Shown: one piece after another, positions 53,150 to 63,193 of the stretch
How positions within the stretch are numbered: position 1 is the first letter of the stretch
Layout: every line of letters begins with the position of its first letter
Assembly: GCF_004022215.1 (NCBI RefSeq)
Contig: NZ_SAUZ01000013.1
Location: 62,001-126,000 of the forward strand
DNA from: Paenirhodobacter populi
Lineage (GTDB): Bacteria > Pseudomonadota > Alphaproteobacteria > Rhodobacterales > Rhodobacteraceae
Length of the DNA: 64,000 bases
Reading direction: 5' to 3'
Notes under the pieces: generated by a model
Seen by the model: the letters and a program-made list of their open reading frames with translations, nothing else
The model's database searches: none
What the model was told of the DNA's origin: nothing
Made by a program: the position numbers and the translations under genes

Positions 53150-53442
53150 CCGATGACGTGACCCGCGCCGCCGCGCTGCTGAAGGAACACCGCGATTCCA
53201 TCGACCGGCTCGATGCGATTCTCGTCTACACGCTGGCCGAAAGGTTCAAGCACACCCAGTCCGTGGGGCGGCTGAAGGCCGAACATCATCTGCCCCCCGC
53301 CGATCCGGCGCGTGAAGCCACGCAGATCGCCCGGCTCGAAACGCTGGCGAAGGAAGCGGATCTCGATCCCGACTTCGCCCGTAAATTCCTCAACTTCGTG
53401 ATTTCGGAAGTGATCCGGAACCACGAAACCTTTCAGAAATAA
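53146..53442 (+). CDS. chorismate mutase (AroQ class)
   Basis: 98 residues forming three helices. The first (LLKEHRDSIDRLDAILVYTLAERF) carries the IDxLD core, Lys/Arg residues in SVGRLKAEHHLPPADPAREA surround the active site, and the C-terminal helix is FARKFLNFVISEVIRNHE. It converts chorismate to prephenate for Phe/Tyr. Start overlaps the acetyltransferase stop by four bases. Confidence 0.92.
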   Translation: MTDDVTRAAALLKEHRDSIDRLDAILVYTLAERFKHTQSVGRLKAEHHLPPADPAREATQIARLETLAKEADLDPDFARKFLNFVISEVIRNHETFQK

Positions 53443-53481
53443 GGGCCTCGGCCCCCACCAGCCATCACAGGAGACAACACC

Positions 53482-53835
53482 ATGGCTATGAAGATCCGGC
53501 TCGCCCGCGGCGGCTCCAAGAAACGTCCCCATTACGCGATCGTCGCGACGGATTCGCGCATGCCGCGCGACGGCCGCTTCCTTGAGAAGCTGGGCACCTA
53601 CAACCCGCTGCTGGCGAAGGATTCCGAGGATCGCGTGAAGCTCAACGTCGAGCGCGTGCAGCACTGGCTGGGTCAGGGCGCGCAGCCGACCGACCGCGTG
53701 GCCCGCTTCCTCGAAGCCGCCGGCCTCAAGGCGAAGACCGAGCGCAAGAACCTGAAGAAGGCCGAGCCGGGCGACAAGGCGAAGAAGCGCGCCGAGGAAA
53801 AGGCCGCGAAGGCCGCCGCCCCCGCCGAGGAATGA
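53482..53835 (+). CDS. rpsP: 30S ribosomal protein S16
   Basis: 117 residues. The N-terminal [16 protein letters not shown] and [14 protein letters not shown] are canonical. The C-terminal tail is an Ala/Lys/Glu-rich extension ([16 protein letters not shown]) typical of alphaproteobacteria. AGGAGACAACACC lies before the ATG. Confidence 0.97.
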   Translation: MAMKIRLARGGSKKRPHYAIVATDSRMPRDGRFLEKLGTYNPLLAKDSEDRVKLNVERVQHWLGQGAQPTDRVARFLEAAGLKAKTERKNLKKAEPGDKAKKRAEEKAAKAAAPAEE

Positions 53836-53864
53836 TCCCGGGGAATGATCCGGTCAACGACCTG

Positions 53865-53905
53865 ATCTTCGGCTGAAGATATGGGCCGGGCAGCGATGCC
53901 CGGCC
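53865..53905 (+). repeat. tandem hairpins after rpsP
   Basis: ATCTTC-GGCT-GAAGAT (53865-53880) is followed by GGCCGGGCA-GCGA-TGCCCGGCC (53884-53905), a nine-base stem with a GNRA-type tetraloop. No T-tract follows. Together with repeat G they form a structured 190-base zone between rpsP and rimM that may cut or attenuate the superoperon. Confidence 0.65.
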
Positions 53906-53967
53906 TGTTGCCAAATGGCCCGGAGCGTGGTCCAAGACCGGGATCGGGTCGCGTGCGGATCGGTCGC

Positions 53968-54020
53968 AGGGGGCCAGCCCCCTCGCGCATTCTGCGCTCA
54001 CCCCCGGGATATTTATGGAA
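53968..54020 (+). repeat. 3'-end hairpin repeat, copy G
   Basis: AGGGGGC-CA-GCCCCCT, then GCGC-ATTCT-GCGC, then CACCCCCGGGATATTTATGG and AAGAATG. It follows rpsP, in the same direction, in the 247-base gap before rimM. Confidence 0.88.
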
Positions 54021-54082
54021 GAATGAAGACAGGCCGTTTATCCGGGCGGTTCTGAAATACGCTCCTGATGCAGGGGGAGAGA

Positions 54083-54592
54083 ATGGCGAACAACGATCGG
54101 GTCTGCGTGGGCGCCATCGCCGGAGCCTTCGGCGTGAAGGGCGAGGTGCGGCTGAAGAGTTTCTGCTCCACCCCCGCGGATATCGCCGCCTATGGCCCGC
54201 TCTGGACCGAGGATGGCGCCCGCCAGTTCACCGTGAAGCTGACCCGCCCCGTCACCGGCGGGCTGGGCGCGCGGCTGTCGGGCGTGGCGACGAAGGAAGA
54301 GGGCGATGCGCTGAAGGGCGTGACGCTGTGGGCGGACCGGGACCGGCTGCCCGCGCTGCCCGACGATGAATTCTACCATGCCGACCTGATCGGGCTGGAT
54401 GTCTTTGACACCGGCGGGGCGGCTTTGGGCAAGGTGCGGGCGATCCAGAATTTCGGTGCCTCGGACATACTGGAGATCTACGCGCCGGGGCGGAAGAGCA
54501 CGCTGATGCTGCCCTTCACCCGCGCGGTGGTGCCGACGGTCGACCTGAAGGCGCGGCGCATCGTCGCCGATCCGCCGGAGGAGCTGGAGTGA
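54083..54592 (+). CDS. rimM: ribosome maturation factor RimM
   Basis: 169 residues. The N-terminal [19 protein letters not shown] is diagnostic. A PRC-barrel C-terminal domain follows with [13 protein letters not shown] and [21 protein letters not shown]. It assists 16S rRNA/30S head assembly. GGGGGAGAGA precedes the ATG. Its stop overlaps the next ATG by one base. Confidence 0.96.
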   Translation: MANNDRVCVGAIAGAFGVKGEVRLKSFCSTPADIAAYGPLWTEDGARQFTVKLTRPVTGGLGARLSGVATKEEGDALKGVTLWADRDRLPALPDDEFYHADLIGLDVFDTGGAALGKVRAIQNFGASDILEIYAPGRKSTLMLPFTRAVVPTVDLKARRIVADPPEELE

Positions 54593-55353
54593 TGCGCGTC
54601 CTGCTGCATCCGGGCTTCCACAAGACCGCCACGACCACGGCGCAGGATTTCCTGCATGAAAACCGCAAGCTGATCTGGCCGCATGCGGCGCTGGTGCTGC
54701 CGGCGCGGATCCGTCCGGTGACGGAGGCCGTCTTTGCCGGGGCGGGGATCACGGCGGCGATGACGGCCTTTTTGCGCGGGCTTGACCTGACGCCGCGGCG
54801 CACGATCCTGATCAGCGGCGAGAACCTGCTTGGCCGGATGCCGCGCGGTTTGACCGGGGCGCCCTATCCCGATGCCGTGGCGAACCTGCGCGCGCTGCTG
54901 GCGGCCTTCGAGGGGCTTGGCTGGCCGTGCGAGGTGACGCTGTATCTCTCCACCCGCGATCAGGCGGGGTGGGAGGAAAGCCTCTGGGCGCATCACGCGC
55001 GCAAGGACCGGGACGAGCCCTTCATCGACGATCTGGCCACTTTCCGCGCCCGCGTCGGAGGGGTGAGCCTTGCCGAACAGCTGGACCGCATCCGCGCGGG
55101 TCTGCCGGGGCTGCGTGTCCTGAGCCACGACATCGCGGAATTCGCGGCGATGCCGTTGGGGCCCGGCCAGCCCTTCGTCGACTTTCTGGCGCTGCCCGAG
55201 GCGCAGCTGCGGGCGTTCCGCCCCGTCGCGGCGCGGAACGCCTCGCTCCCACGCGAGATGACCGAACGGTTTCTGGCGCTGAACCGCGACTGGAACACCG
55301 ACACCCCGGCCGCCAAACGCGCGCTGCGGCAGGCGGAGGGGGACGCCCGATGA
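54592..55353 (+). CDS. sulfotransferase-like P-loop protein
   Basis: 253 residues. The N-terminal [18 protein letters not shown] fits the 5'-phosphosulfate-binding loop of PAPS-dependent sulfotransferases, and [18 protein letters not shown] recalls the 3'-phosphate segment with Arg and Ser. No membrane span. Start is ATG 54592 or GTG 54589. It is inserted between rimM and trmD with overlapping stops and starts on both sides, so it is translated with ribosome genes. The acceptor molecule is unknown. Confidence 0.75.
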   Translation: MRVLLHPGFHKTATTTAQDFLHENRKLIWPHAALVLPARIRPVTEAVFAGAGITAAMTAFLRGLDLTPRRTILISGENLLGRMPRGLTGAPYPDAVANLRALLAAFEGLGWPCEVTLYLSTRDQAGWEESLWAHHARKDRDEPFIDDLATFRARVGGVSLAEQLDRIRAGLPGLRVLSHDIAEFAAMPLGPGQPFVDFLALPEAQLRAFRPVAARNASLPREMTERFLALNRDWNTDTPAAKRALRQAEGDAR

Positions 55354-56297
55354 GCACCGAAGACGACCTGCCGAAGCCGATCGCCACCTACAAGGGGGCG
55401 CAGAAATTCTCGCTCGGCGATTTCGCCGAGGCGGCGGCCTCGGACAGCGCGCCCGCGTCAACGGGCGGGCGCTCCATCGGGCGGCGGCATGTGGTGACCT
55501 CGCTTGCCGGACCGCTGAAGCCGCGCGACCTGATGGAGGAGAGCGCCGAAAAGCAGGGCGTCTGGCGGGCAAAGATCGTGACCCTGTTCCCCGAGGCCTT
55601 CCCCGGCGTGCTGGGGCTGAGTCTGACCGGCAAGGCGCTGCATGACGGGATCTGGGCGCTCGACACCATCGACCTGCGCCCCTTCGGCATCGGGCGGCAC
55701 AGGAACGTCGACGACACCCCCGCGGGCGGCGGCGCGGGCATGGTGCTGCGCCCCGATGTGGTGGCCGCTGCGCTGGACCGCGCGGCCGAGGGCACGCCCG
55801 AAGACCGCGCGAAATGGCCGGTGATCTACCTCTCGCCGCGCGGGCGCCCCTTCACCCAGGCGATGGCGCGCCGATTCGCCGGGGCCGAGGGGATGACCCT
55901 GCTGTGCGGCCGGTTCGAGGGGGTGGACGAGCGCGTTCTGGAAGAATACGCTGTCGAGGAAGTGTCGATCGGCGATTTCGTCCTGACCGGCGGCGAACTG
56001 GCCGCACAGGTCTTGATCGACGCGACGGTTCGCCTTATACCGCGCGTGCTTGGGAATCAGGCTTCCACCGAGGAGGAGTCCTTTTCGGATGGTCTGCTTG
56101 AGCACCCGCAATACACCCGCCCCGCGCTTTGGCAAGGTCGCGCGATACCGGAAATTCTTCAGTCCGGGCATCATGCGAAGATAGAGGCGTGGAAACGGGT
56201 GCAGGCCGAAAGGCTGACGAAGGAACGACGACCTGACCTCTGGCGGGCTTGGTGTGCGCAGCACAACAGGGACCCGGATGAAGACCGAGAGCTCTGA
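55350..56297 (+). CDS. trmD: tRNA (guanine37-N1)-methyltransferase TrmD with N-terminal extension
   Basis: 315 residues, compared with about 240-255 for typical TrmD. The SPOUT enzyme starts near residue 73 ([14 protein letters not shown]). The knot and tRNA/SAM motifs follow: [40 protein letters not shown]. The first 72 residues are hydrophilic and look mostly disordered. ATGA overlap with the sulfotransferase-like gene supports the long start. A shorter start inside is possible, but no ATG exists near residue 73. Confidence 0.93.
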   Translation: MSTEDDLPKPIATYKGAQKFSLGDFAEAAASDSAPASTGGRSIGRRHVVTSLAGPLKPRDLMEESAEKQGVWRAKIVTLFPEAFPGVLGLSLTGKALHDGIWALDTIDLRPFGIGRHRNVDDTPAGGGAGMVLRPDVVAAALDRAAEGTPEDRAKWPVIYLSPRGRPFTQAMARRFAGAEGMTLLCGRFEGVDERVLEEYAVEEVSIGDFVLTGGELAAQVLIDATVRLIPRVLGNQASTEEESFSDGLLEHPQYTRPALWQGRAIPEILQSGHHAKIEAWKRVQAERLTKERRPDLWRAWCAQHNRDPDEDREL

Positions 56298-56347
56298 GGA
56301 CGCGAGAAACCATTGCGGAACCACCGCAAGCAACCAAAGGAACAGCG

Positions 56348-56725
56348 ATGAACCTGATCGCACAACTCGAGGCGGAACAGATCGCCGCCCTCGGCAAGAC
56401 GATCCCGGATTTCAAGGCCGGTGATACCGTGAAAGTCGGCTACAAAGTGACCGAAGGCACCCGTTCGCGCGTGCAGATGTACGAAGGCGTCGTCATCGCG
56501 CGCAAGGGCGGCTCGACCCTCGCGGCCTCGTTCACCGTCCGCAAGATCTCGTTCGGCGAAGGCGTCGAGCGTGTCTTCCCGCTCTATTCGACCAACATCG
56601 ATTCGATCGAGGTCGTCCGTCGCGGCCGCGTCCGCCGTGCGAAGCTGTATTACCTGCGCACCCGTCGCGGTAAATCGGCCCGCATCGCCGAGGACACGAC
56701 CTACAAGCCCAAAGCCCAAGCCTGA
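56348..56725 (+). CDS. rplS: 50S ribosomal protein L19
   Basis: 125 residues with the L19 signature [22 protein letters not shown] and [20 protein letters not shown]. It lies 50 bases after trmD. Normal length. Confidence 0.97.
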   Translation: MNLIAQLEAEQIAALGKTIPDFKAGDTVKVGYKVTEGTRSRVQMYEGVVIARKGGSTLAASFTVRKISFGEGVERVFPLYSTNIDSIEVVRRGRVRRAKLYYLRTRRGKSARIAEDTTYKPKAQA

Positions 56726-56736
56726 GGAGTGGACCG

Positions 56737-56958
56737 ATGAAAGCCGAAACCCATCCCGACTACCACTTCATCACCGTCAAGATGACCGACGGCACCGAAT
56801 ACCAGACCAAGTCGACCTGGGGCAAGGAAGGCGATGTGATGTCGCTGGACATCGACCCGACCTCGCACCCGGCCTGGACCGGCGGCAACGCCCGCCTGAT
56901 GGACACCGGTGGCCGCGTGTCGAAGTTCAAGAACAAATACGCTGGTCTCGGCTTCTGA
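56737..56958 (+). CDS. rpmE: 50S ribosomal protein L31, zinc-free type
   Basis: 73 residues; [21 protein letters not shown] and [11 protein letters not shown] define L31. No CxxC zinc ribbon is present, so this is the C-minus form usual in Rhodobacterales. Eleven bases after rplS with GAGGAG upstream; last gene of the superoperon. Confidence 0.95.
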   Translation: MKAETHPDYHFITVKMTDGTEYQTKSTWGKEGDVMSLDIDPTSHPAWTGGNARLMDTGGRVSKFKNKYAGLGF

Positions 56959-56978
56959 TAGCCGCCAACGGACCCGAA

Positions 56979-57006
56979 GAAGGGCGCGCCACCGGCGCGC
57001 CCTTTT
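56979..57006 (+). terminator. intrinsic terminator of the ribosome superoperon
   Basis: GGGCGCGCC and GGCGCGCCC form a nine-base stem around ACC, followed by TTTTGCTTT, just before the stop of the convergent oxygenase gene. Confidence 0.88.
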
Positions 57007-57012
57007 GCTTTG

Positions 57013-58098
57013 TCAGCCCGGTCCCAGATATTGCGCGTTGCGCGCCCGGATACGGGCTGCGGCCTCGTCATACAGGAACGGCAGGAAGGCGAACCTTTGC
57101 CCCCGTGTCACCCGTGACACCTGATGCAGAAGCGCGCAGGAAAACACCACCGCGCCGCCGACAGGCGCTTTGAAGCCGCGCGGGCCGTATTCGGGAAAGC
57201 TGACCTCGCCGCCCTCGAAATCCGCGTTCAGGTTGATCGAGACGGCAAAGCGCCGATGCGCCGTCGCCGCGGTGGTATTGTCCCGATGCGCGGCGAAATG
57301 GCCGCCGTCCTCGGCGGCGTAGCGGGCGACGATATAGCGTTCCATCCGGGTGGCGTGGAAGTGGAAGGCCTTGGCGATCTCGGGCAGGACGCGGCGCTTG
57401 AACCGGGCGCGCAGTTCCTCGATCAGGTCTTCATCCGCGATCACATGATCCTGCCGCCGCTTGAACCGCGGATCGGACACCGCGAGGGGCCGGCCCCCCT
57501 CTTCGCGCATGAAGCCGCTGTCGACCCCGCCCCGGCTTTCGTAGAGCGCGATCAGATGGGCGCAAAGCTCCGGCTCGAACACCCGCGGCAGGATCAGCAC
57601 CGGCGCCTGGATCACCTCGCCGATATGCGCCTCGGGCGGTGGCAGGCCGTCCAGCAGCGCCAGCAGCCGCCCGACATCCGCGCCATCTTCCGCGAGGGGG
57701 ATCGAGGCGATCACCCGCATCCCCGGATCGGCCACGATCCATCCGGGCCGGAACCCCGTCCCGTCGGCAAGGCGATATAGCTGCGCCAGCCGCAGGTCGG
57801 GATCGTGAAAGAACCGGTAGCCCGGTTCCCCCTCATGCGGCACGGCATCGGTCGTGATCCCGAAGAAGCTGGCGCGACGATCGTCGAACAGATCCCGCCG
57901 GGCCAGCACCGCGCGCAGCGCGCCCTGCGCCGCCGCCGCATCCGACCGGCCGAGGAAGCCCAGCACCAGATAGCGCCCGGCCATCGCGCCGATGCTGAAC
58001 GGCCGCCCTGAGCCGATAGGCCAGCTGAACATCGGCGCCGGTTCCCCGGGCGTCAGGGCGGGGCCGATCCGGGGGAAAATCTGTGTTTGCACGGTCAT
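57013..58098 (-). CDS. peroxiredoxin-like/2-oxoglutarate Fe(II) oxygenase fusion
   Basis: 361 residues. Residues about 13-150 follow the AhpC/TSA thioredoxin-like fold (GEPAPMFSWPIGSG, then GRYLVLGFLGRSDAAAA), but the position of the peroxidatic cysteine holds Ala. Residues about 165-345 are a prolyl-hydroxylase-type oxygenase with iron ligands His271-x-Asp273 (HRD) and His325, and 2-oxoglutarate Arg335. ATG 58098 starts the homology. The redox half is probably a binding module; substrate unknown. Confidence 0.88.
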   Translation of the reverse strand: MTVQTQIFPRIGPALTPGEPAPMFSWPIGSGRPFSIGAMAGRYLVLGFLGRSDAAAAQGALRAVLARRDLFDDRRASFFGITTDAVPHEGEPGYRFFHDPDLRLAQLYRLADGTGFRPGWIVADPGMRVIASIPLAEDGADVGRLLALLDGLPPPEAHIGEVIQAPVLILPRVFEPELCAHLIALYESRGGVDSGFMREEGGRPLAVSDPRFKRRQDHVIADEDLIEELRARFKRRVLPEIAKAFHFHATRMERYIVARYAAEDGGHFAAHRDNTTAATAHRRFAVSINLNADFEGGEVSFPEYGPRGFKAPVGGAVVFSCALLHQVSRVTRGQRFAFLPFLYDEAAARIRARNAQYLGPG

Positions 58099-58292
58099 CG
58101 GAACCCATCCTTCGCTGCCTGCGCCGCAGGATAGCGGGGCAGACTTAACAACAGGTTCGCCACTTTCCCCGGCGAATCGTCCCGCGCCTCCCCCGATGCC
58201 GATCACAGACTCTTGCGCGCGGCGGCAACCTTCGTTAGCCCGTCTGAGATGCTCCGCGCCCTGCCAGGCGCTTAATGATCCGGGGGTGCCAC

Positions 58293-59099
58293 TTGGCGCA
58301 TATCATCGTTTTCGGCAACGAAAAGGGCGGCTCGGGGAAGTCGACCACCTGCATGCATGTCGCGACCGCTCTGGTGCGGATGGGGTTCACCGTCGGTGGG
58401 CTCGACCTTGACCTGCGCCAGCGCAGCTTCGGCCGCTATGTCGAAAACCGCCGCGTCTTTCTGGGGCGCGAGGGGCTGGACCTGCCCGTCCCCGACTACC
58501 GCCCGCTGCCCGAGCTTCCGCCCGAGGCGATCCCCGAGGGCGAGAATGCGATGGACTACCGCATCTCTTCCCTCGTGGCGGAACTTTCGGGCCATGACTT
58601 CATCGTCATCGATTGCCCCGGCTCGCATACCCGCGGCGCGCAGGTCGCGCATTCGCTGGCCGATACGCTGGTCACGCCGCTGAACGACAGTTTCATCGAC
58701 TTCGACCTGCTCGCCCGGATCGACCCCGAAACGCTCAAGGTGCAGGGACCGTCGATCTATTCGGAAATGGTCTGGTCGGCGCGGCAGTTGCGCGCCCGCG
58801 CCGGGCTGAAGCCGATCGACTGGATCGTGCTGCGCAACCGGATGGGCGCCCAGCAGATGCACAACAAGCGCAAGGTGGGCGCGGCGCTCGAAGAACTCTC
58901 CCGCCGCATCGGCTTCCGCGTCGCGGCGGGCTTTTCCGAACGGGTGATCTTCCGCGAACTCTTTCCGCGCGGGCTGACGCTGCTCGACCTCAAGGACATC
59001 GGGATCGAGAACCTGAACATGTCGAACATCGCCGCCCGGCAGGAATTGCGCGAACTGGTCAAGGAACTGAACCTGCCCGGGGTCGAGGTCAATTTCTGA
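58293..59099 (+). CDS. mipZ: division-plane positioning ATPase MipZ
   Basis: 268 residues of the ParA/MinD superfamily. The deviant Walker A is GNEKGGSGKST (residues 8-18), Walker A' is VGGLDLDLRQRSFG and the switch is VIDCPGSHT. MipZ makes a gradient from the poles that keeps FtsZ at midcell in alphaproteobacteria. I prefer the TTG at 58293 (run of G upstream; family N terminus MAHIIVFGNEKGG). The ATG at 58275 has no ribosome-binding site. Confidence 0.92.
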   Translation: MAHIIVFGNEKGGSGKSTTCMHVATALVRMGFTVGGLDLDLRQRSFGRYVENRRVFLGREGLDLPVPDYRPLPELPPEAIPEGENAMDYRISSLVAELSGHDFIVIDCPGSHTRGAQVAHSLADTLVTPLNDSFIDFDLLARIDPETLKVQGPSIYSEMVWSARQLRARAGLKPIDWIVLRNRMGAQQMHNKRKVGAALEELSRRIGFRVAAGFSERVIFRELFPRGLTLLDLKDIGIENLNMSNIAARQELRELVKELNLPGVEVNF

Positions 59100-59121
59100 A
59101 CCGTCCCCGGGGCATCTGCCT

Positions 59122-59186
59122 GTCGTTTTTCCATAAATATCCCGGGGGGAGTCTTCATGAAATGAAGACGGGGGGCAGCGCCCCCC
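59122..59186 (-). repeat. 3'-end hairpin repeat, copy H
   Basis: Identical over 65 bases to copy E, inverted. Read on minus it follows the dapA stop by 29 bases: GGGGGG-CGCTG-CCCCCC, GTCTTCAT-TTC-ATGAAGAC, CCCCCCGGGATATTTATGGA and a run of A. Confidence 0.92.
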
Positions 59187-59215
59187 GCAACGATGGCCAC
59201 AGGCGGTCCGGCCCG

Positions 59216-60088
59216 TCAGATCAGCGCGGCATGTTTCAGCGCCGCGTCGATCTTGGCCTTGGTCGCATCCGAAAGCCCGGTCAGCGGCAGGCGCACTTCC
59301 GGGCTGCACAGGCCCAGCTTCGACATCGCGTATTTCGCCCCAGACACGCCGGGTTCAAGGAAGATCGCGATATGCAGCGGCATCAGGATATCCTGATATT
59401 CCAACGCTTTCGCATAATCCCCGGCCAGCGTCGCCGCCTGCATTTCCGCGCAGAGCTTCGGCGCGACATTCGCCGTGACCGAGATGCAGCCCACGCCGCC
59501 CATCGCATTGAAGCCGACCGCCGTCGCATCCTCGCCGGACAGCTGGATGAACTCCCCGCCGCAGGTGAGCCGCTGCTTCGCCACCCGCGCCAGATCGCCC
59601 GTCGCATCCTTCACGCCGACGATCCGCGGCAGCTTCGCCAGTTCGCCCATCGTTTCGGGCGTCATGTCGACGACGGACCGGCCGGGGATGTTGTAGATGA
59701 TGATCGGCAGGCCGCAGGCATCGTGGACGGCGGTGAAATGCGCCACCATGCCGCGCTGCGTCGGCTTGTTGTAATAGGGCGTCACCACCAGCGCGGCATC
59801 GGCGCCGGCGGCCTCGGCATGGCGGATCAGCTCGATCCCCTCGGCGGTGGCGTTCGAGCCGGCACCGGCGATCACCGGGATCCGGCCGGCCGCCGCCTTC
59901 ACCACCTCTTCGACCACAAGGTTGTGTTCCTCATGGCTCAGGGTCGGGCTTTCGCCCGTCGTGCCCACCGGGACGAGGCCGTTCGAGCCCTGTTCCACAT
60001 GCCAGTCGACCAGTTTTTTCAGCGTGTCCAGATCCAGCGCGCCGTCCTTGAACGGCGTGATGAGTGCGGGAAAGGACCCTTTGAACAT
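59216..60088 (-). CDS. dapA: 4-hydroxy-tetrahydrodipicolinate synthase
   Basis: 290-residue TIM-barrel enzyme that condenses pyruvate with aspartate semialdehyde for lysine and peptidoglycan. The Schiff-base lysine is Lys160 (IVGVKDATG), Tyr132 ([10 protein letters not shown]) and the TTGESPTL loop (43-50) complete the site, and YYNKPTQ follows in the barrel. A good sigma-70 promoter lies just upstream. Confidence 0.95.
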   Translation of the reverse strand: MFKGSFPALITPFKDGALDLDTLKKLVDWHVEQGSNGLVPVGTTGESPTLSHEEHNLVVEEVVKAAAGRIPVIAGAGSNATAEGIELIRHAEAAGADAALVVTPYYNKPTQRGMVAHFTAVHDACGLPIIIYNIPGRSVVDMTPETMGELAKLPRIVGVKDATGDLARVAKQRLTCGGEFIQLSGEDATAVGFNAMGGVGCISVTANVAPKLCAEMQAATLAGDYAKALEYQDILMPLHIAIFLEPGVSGAKYAMSKLGLCSPEVRLPLTGLSDATKAKIDAALKHAALI

Positions 60089-60128
60089 GACACGCTCCTG
60101 AAATTTGGCGGATTCGCCCGGTTGATTT

Positions 60129-60164
60129 CGCGCGGAACATAGGCGAGCGCCCGCGCCTTGCCAA
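60129..60164 (-). promoter_or_regulatory. sigma-70 promoter of dapA
   Basis: On minus TTGGCA (60164-60159) and TATGTT (60141-60136) are separated by 17 bases, giving a start near 60129 and a 40-base leader before the dapA ATG. Each hexamer matches consensus at four of six positions. Confidence 0.5.
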
Positions 60165-60222
60165 CTTGTGAATTGCGCTGGCGGGTGCTTCCCTGCAACA
60201 AGGGGAAAACAAGAGCAGAGCC

Positions 60223-62319
60223 ATGTTTCATCCGACCGCCCGCCTTCTTATCCGTGCGGCCCTCGTGGCCGCTGCCCTGTCCGCACCGGCCGCCGCGCAG
60301 CAGGGTCCGATGCCCGCGCCCGATACCATAACCGCCGACGAAGCGCACCGCGTCGCGATCGAGGCGCTGAAGCGCGCGCTGACCCTTGCGGGGCGCGAGG
60401 ACTGGGTCTTTGCCCGGGCCGAGGCCAAGGCCGCCGGTCCGGTGGCCGTGGACATCATCGAATGGCACCGGCTGCGGGCCGGCGCCGGCACGTTCGACGA
60501 CTACCGCGCCTTCGCCACCCGCCACGCCGACTGGCCGGGGATGGACCTTCTGCGCCGCCGCGCCGAAAGCACGCTGACCGAGGCTCCGGCCGCGAAGGTC
60601 GTGGCCTGGTTCGCCGGCGCGATGCCGCAGACCGGGCAGGGGGCGCTGACGCTGATCGCCGCGCTGCAATCCGAAGGCCGTCACGCCGAGGCGCGGCAGA
60701 CCGCGCGCAACGTCTGGCGGTCGCTGAAGCTGACCGAGGCCGAGGAAACCGCCTTCCTCGCCCGTTACGGCGATCTCGTGGCGCCTTATCATGCCGACCG
60801 GGCGCAGGCGATGCTGGACCGGGGCGAAACGGCGCAGGCGCAACGGCTGGTGCCGCTGCTGCAACCGGGGCCGCGGGCGCTGAGCTCGGCGCGGATCGCG
60901 CTTCAGCGCCGCATGGGCGGCGTCGACCGGCTGATCAACGAAATCCCCGAGGGGCTGCGCAATTCGGCTGGGCTGGACCGCGACCGCACCGTCTGGCGCT
61001 GGCGCAACAGCATGGAGGATGGCGCGGCGGATATCCTGCTCGACCGTTCGACGGATGCGCAGAACCTTGGCGATCCGGCGATCTGGGCCACGGTGCGCGG
61101 GCAGCTGGCGCGGTTCTACATGCGCAAGGGCGATCCGCGGCTGGCCTACAAGATCGCGGCGCGGCACCGGATGCAGCCGGGTGGCGGCGACTGGGCCGAT
61201 CTGGAATGGCTGGCGGGCTATGCGGCGCTGAAGCTGGGCGATGCGCCCGTCGCGCTGGAACATTTCACCCGCGTCGCCGATCACGTCCGCAGCCCGATCA
61301 GCACCGCCCGCGCCGCCTATTGGCAGGGCCGGGCGCTGGAGGTCATCGGCCGGGTGGGCGAGGCGCGCGAGGCCTTTCGTCAGGGCGCGCGCTGGCAGAC
61401 GGCCTACTACGGCCTCCTCAGCGCCGAACGGCTGGACCTGCCGCTCGACCCGGCGTTCAGCCAGCCGACCGTGCTGCCCGACTGGCACGACGCCGCCTTC
61501 ACGCTGAGCGACGTGCATCAGGCGGCGCTGATGCTGCACGAGGCCGGGGCGCAGGATCTGGCCCGCCGCTTCCTGCTGCATCTTGAGGAAAGCCAGCCCG
61601 CCGACCAGATCCCCCCGATGGCCGCGCTGGCCGAGGATTGGGACGATGCCTATCTGGCGCTGAGCCTTGCCAAGCGGGCGGCGAATGCCGGGGATGTGCT
61701 GGTGTCGGCCTATTATCCGATCCCGGCGCTGACCACCGACGATCTTGGCGTGCCCGAGGAGCTGGCCCTGTCGATCGCCCGGCGCGAAAGCGAATTCGAC
61801 CATACCGTCGTCAGCCACGCGGGCGCGCGCGGGCTGATGCAGCTGATGCCCGGCACCGCGCAGCTGATGGCGCCGGCGATCGGCGAACCCTATGAGCCCG
61901 CGCGCCTGACCTCGGATCCGACCTACAACGCGCGGCTCGGCGGGGCCTATCTGGCAAAGCTCAGGGCGGAGTTCGGCACCTCGCCGGTGCTGGTCGCGGC
62001 GGGCTACAACGCCGGGCCGGGGCGGTCGCGCCGCTGGATCGTGGAGCAGGGCGATCCGCGCCTGCCCGATGTCGATGTGGTCGACTGGGTCGAGATGATC
62101 CCCTTCACCGAAACCCGGAACTACGTGATGCGGGTGGCCGAAAGCCTGCCTGTCTATCGCGCGCGGCTGGGTGAGCCCGATCAGGGGCCGGTCCGCTTCA
62201 CCGAGGAACTGCGCGGCACGCCGCCCGCCATCGAGGCCGATACGCAACCCCCGCCCGAGACGGTGATCCCCACCGGCGCCCCGGCACCGCAGGCGCCGCT
62301 CAGTCCTTCTGCGCCATGA
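60223..62319 (+). CDS. soluble lytic murein transglycosylase (Slt family)
   Basis: 698 residues. Signal peptide 1-25 (cut near APAAAQ), a long helical superhelix domain (about 30-500), then the goose-lysozyme-like catalytic domain. The catalytic Glu is in [10 protein letters not shown], followed by [14 protein letters not shown] and [15 protein letters not shown]. It cleaves peptidoglycan in the periplasm. The 3' end overlaps the convergent transporter gene by 20 bases. Confidence 0.94.
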   Translation: MFHPTARLLIRAALVAAALSAPAAAQQGPMPAPDTITADEAHRVAIEALKRALTLAGREDWVFARAEAKAAGPVAVDIIEWHRLRAGAGTFDDYRAFATRHADWPGMDLLRRRAESTLTEAPAAKVVAWFAGAMPQTGQGALTLIAALQSEGRHAEARQTARNVWRSLKLTEAEETAFLARYGDLVAPYHADRAQAMLDRGETAQAQRLVPLLQPGPRALSSARIALQRRMGGVDRLINEIPEGLRNSAGLDRDRTVWRWRNSMEDGAADILLDRSTDAQNLGDPAIWATVRGQLARFYMRKGDPRLAYKIAARHRMQPGGGDWADLEWLAGYAALKLGDAPVALEHFTRVADHVRSPISTARAAYWQGRALEVIGRVGEAREAFRQGARWQTAYYGLLSAERLDLPLDPAFSQPTVLPDWHDAAFTLSDVHQAALMLHEAGAQDLARRFLLHLEESQPADQIPPMAALAEDWDDAYLALSLAKRAANAGDVLVSAYYPIPALTTDDLGVPEELALSIARRESEFDHTVVSHAGARGLMQLMPGTAQLMAPAIGEPYEPARLTSDPTYNARLGGAYLAKLRAEFGTSPVLVAAGYNAGPGRSRRWIVEQGDPRLPDVDVVDWVEMIPFTETRNYVMRVAESLPVYRARLGEPDQGPVRFTEELRGTPPAIEADTQPPPETVIPTGAPAPQAPLSPSAP

Positions 62320-63193
62320 GGATCTGGCGGGCCTTCACCCGCGCCCGCCAGATGGTGAACAGCCCCGCGCCCACGGTGATCGCCGCGCCGATGGCGACAT
62401 GCAGATGCAGCACATCGCCAAAGGCCCACATGCCGAGGATCGAGCCCCAGACCAGTTGCAGATAGGCGATGGGTTGCAGGGCCGATGCCTCGGCCATCTC
62501 ATAGGCGCGGATCATCAGATAGTGGCCCGACGTCGCCGTCAGGCACAGAAGCGCCATCCAGCCCCAGTCGCCCAGGCTCATCGGTTCCCAGAAGAACATG
62601 CCGCCAAGCGTGGCAAAGACGACGCCCACGATCCCGGTCCAGAAGAACGAGACGATCCCGTCGTCGCTATGGCCGACATAGGCCGTCAGCAGCGCATAGG
62701 CGGCGAAGATCACCGCGCTCAGCAGCGGGATGACGGCGCCCATGGTGAACAGCCCCTTGCCGGGGTCGAGGATGATGATCACGCCGACGAACCCCACCGC
62801 GATCGCCGTCCAGCGCCGCCAGCCGACCTTTTCGCCCAGAACCGGCCCGGACAGAGCGGCGACGATCAGCGGATAGCAGATGAAGACCGAATGGGTGTTG
62901 ATCAGCCCGTTCTGCACGAAGGAAAAGATGATGACGTAGATCTGCACCACCAGCAGGATGCCGCGCAGCGCCTGCAGCCAAGGCCGCTTCGCCCGGATCG
63001 CATGGCGCAGCCCGCCCCGCGTCCGTGCCGCCATCGCGATGACGAACAGCGCAAAGAACCAGTAGCGGATCATCACGATCATGTAGGTATTGTAGGCCTC
63101 GGACAGATGGCGCGAGATCCCGTCCTGCATGGCAAAGATGAAGGTGACCGCCACCATCATCATCACGCCCTTGCGCGTATCCTGTTGGGTCAT
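62300..63193 (-). CDS. EamA/DMT-superfamily transporter
   Basis: 297 residues with ten predicted spans in two EamA repeats (5 + 5), the second starting near residue 150. Segments such as FAMQDGISRHLSE and PVLGEKVGWRRWTAI are typical of the drug/metabolite transporter family. Substrate unknown. Its ATG overlaps the mnmD stop by four bases, so the two are coupled. Confidence 0.9.
   Translation of the reverse strand: MTQQDTRKGVMMMVAVTFIFAMQDGISRHLSEAYNTYMIVMIRYWFFALFVIAMAARTRGGLRHAIRAKRPWLQALRGILLVVQIYVIIFSFVQNGLINTHSVFICYPLIVAALSGPVLGEKVGWRRWTAIAVGFVGVIIILDPGKGLFTMGAVIPLLSAVIFAAYALLTAYVGHSDDGIVSFFWTGIVGVVFATLGGMFFWEPMSLGDWGWMALLCLTATSGHYLMIRAYEMAEASALQPIAYLQLVWGSILGMWAFGDVLHLHVAIGAAITVGAGLFTIWRARVKARQILMAQKD

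Noticed and set aside
60019-62247. Long minus-strand frame opposite the lytic transglycosylase
   Set aside because: No domain or start signal; the plus strand encodes a complete Slt protein.
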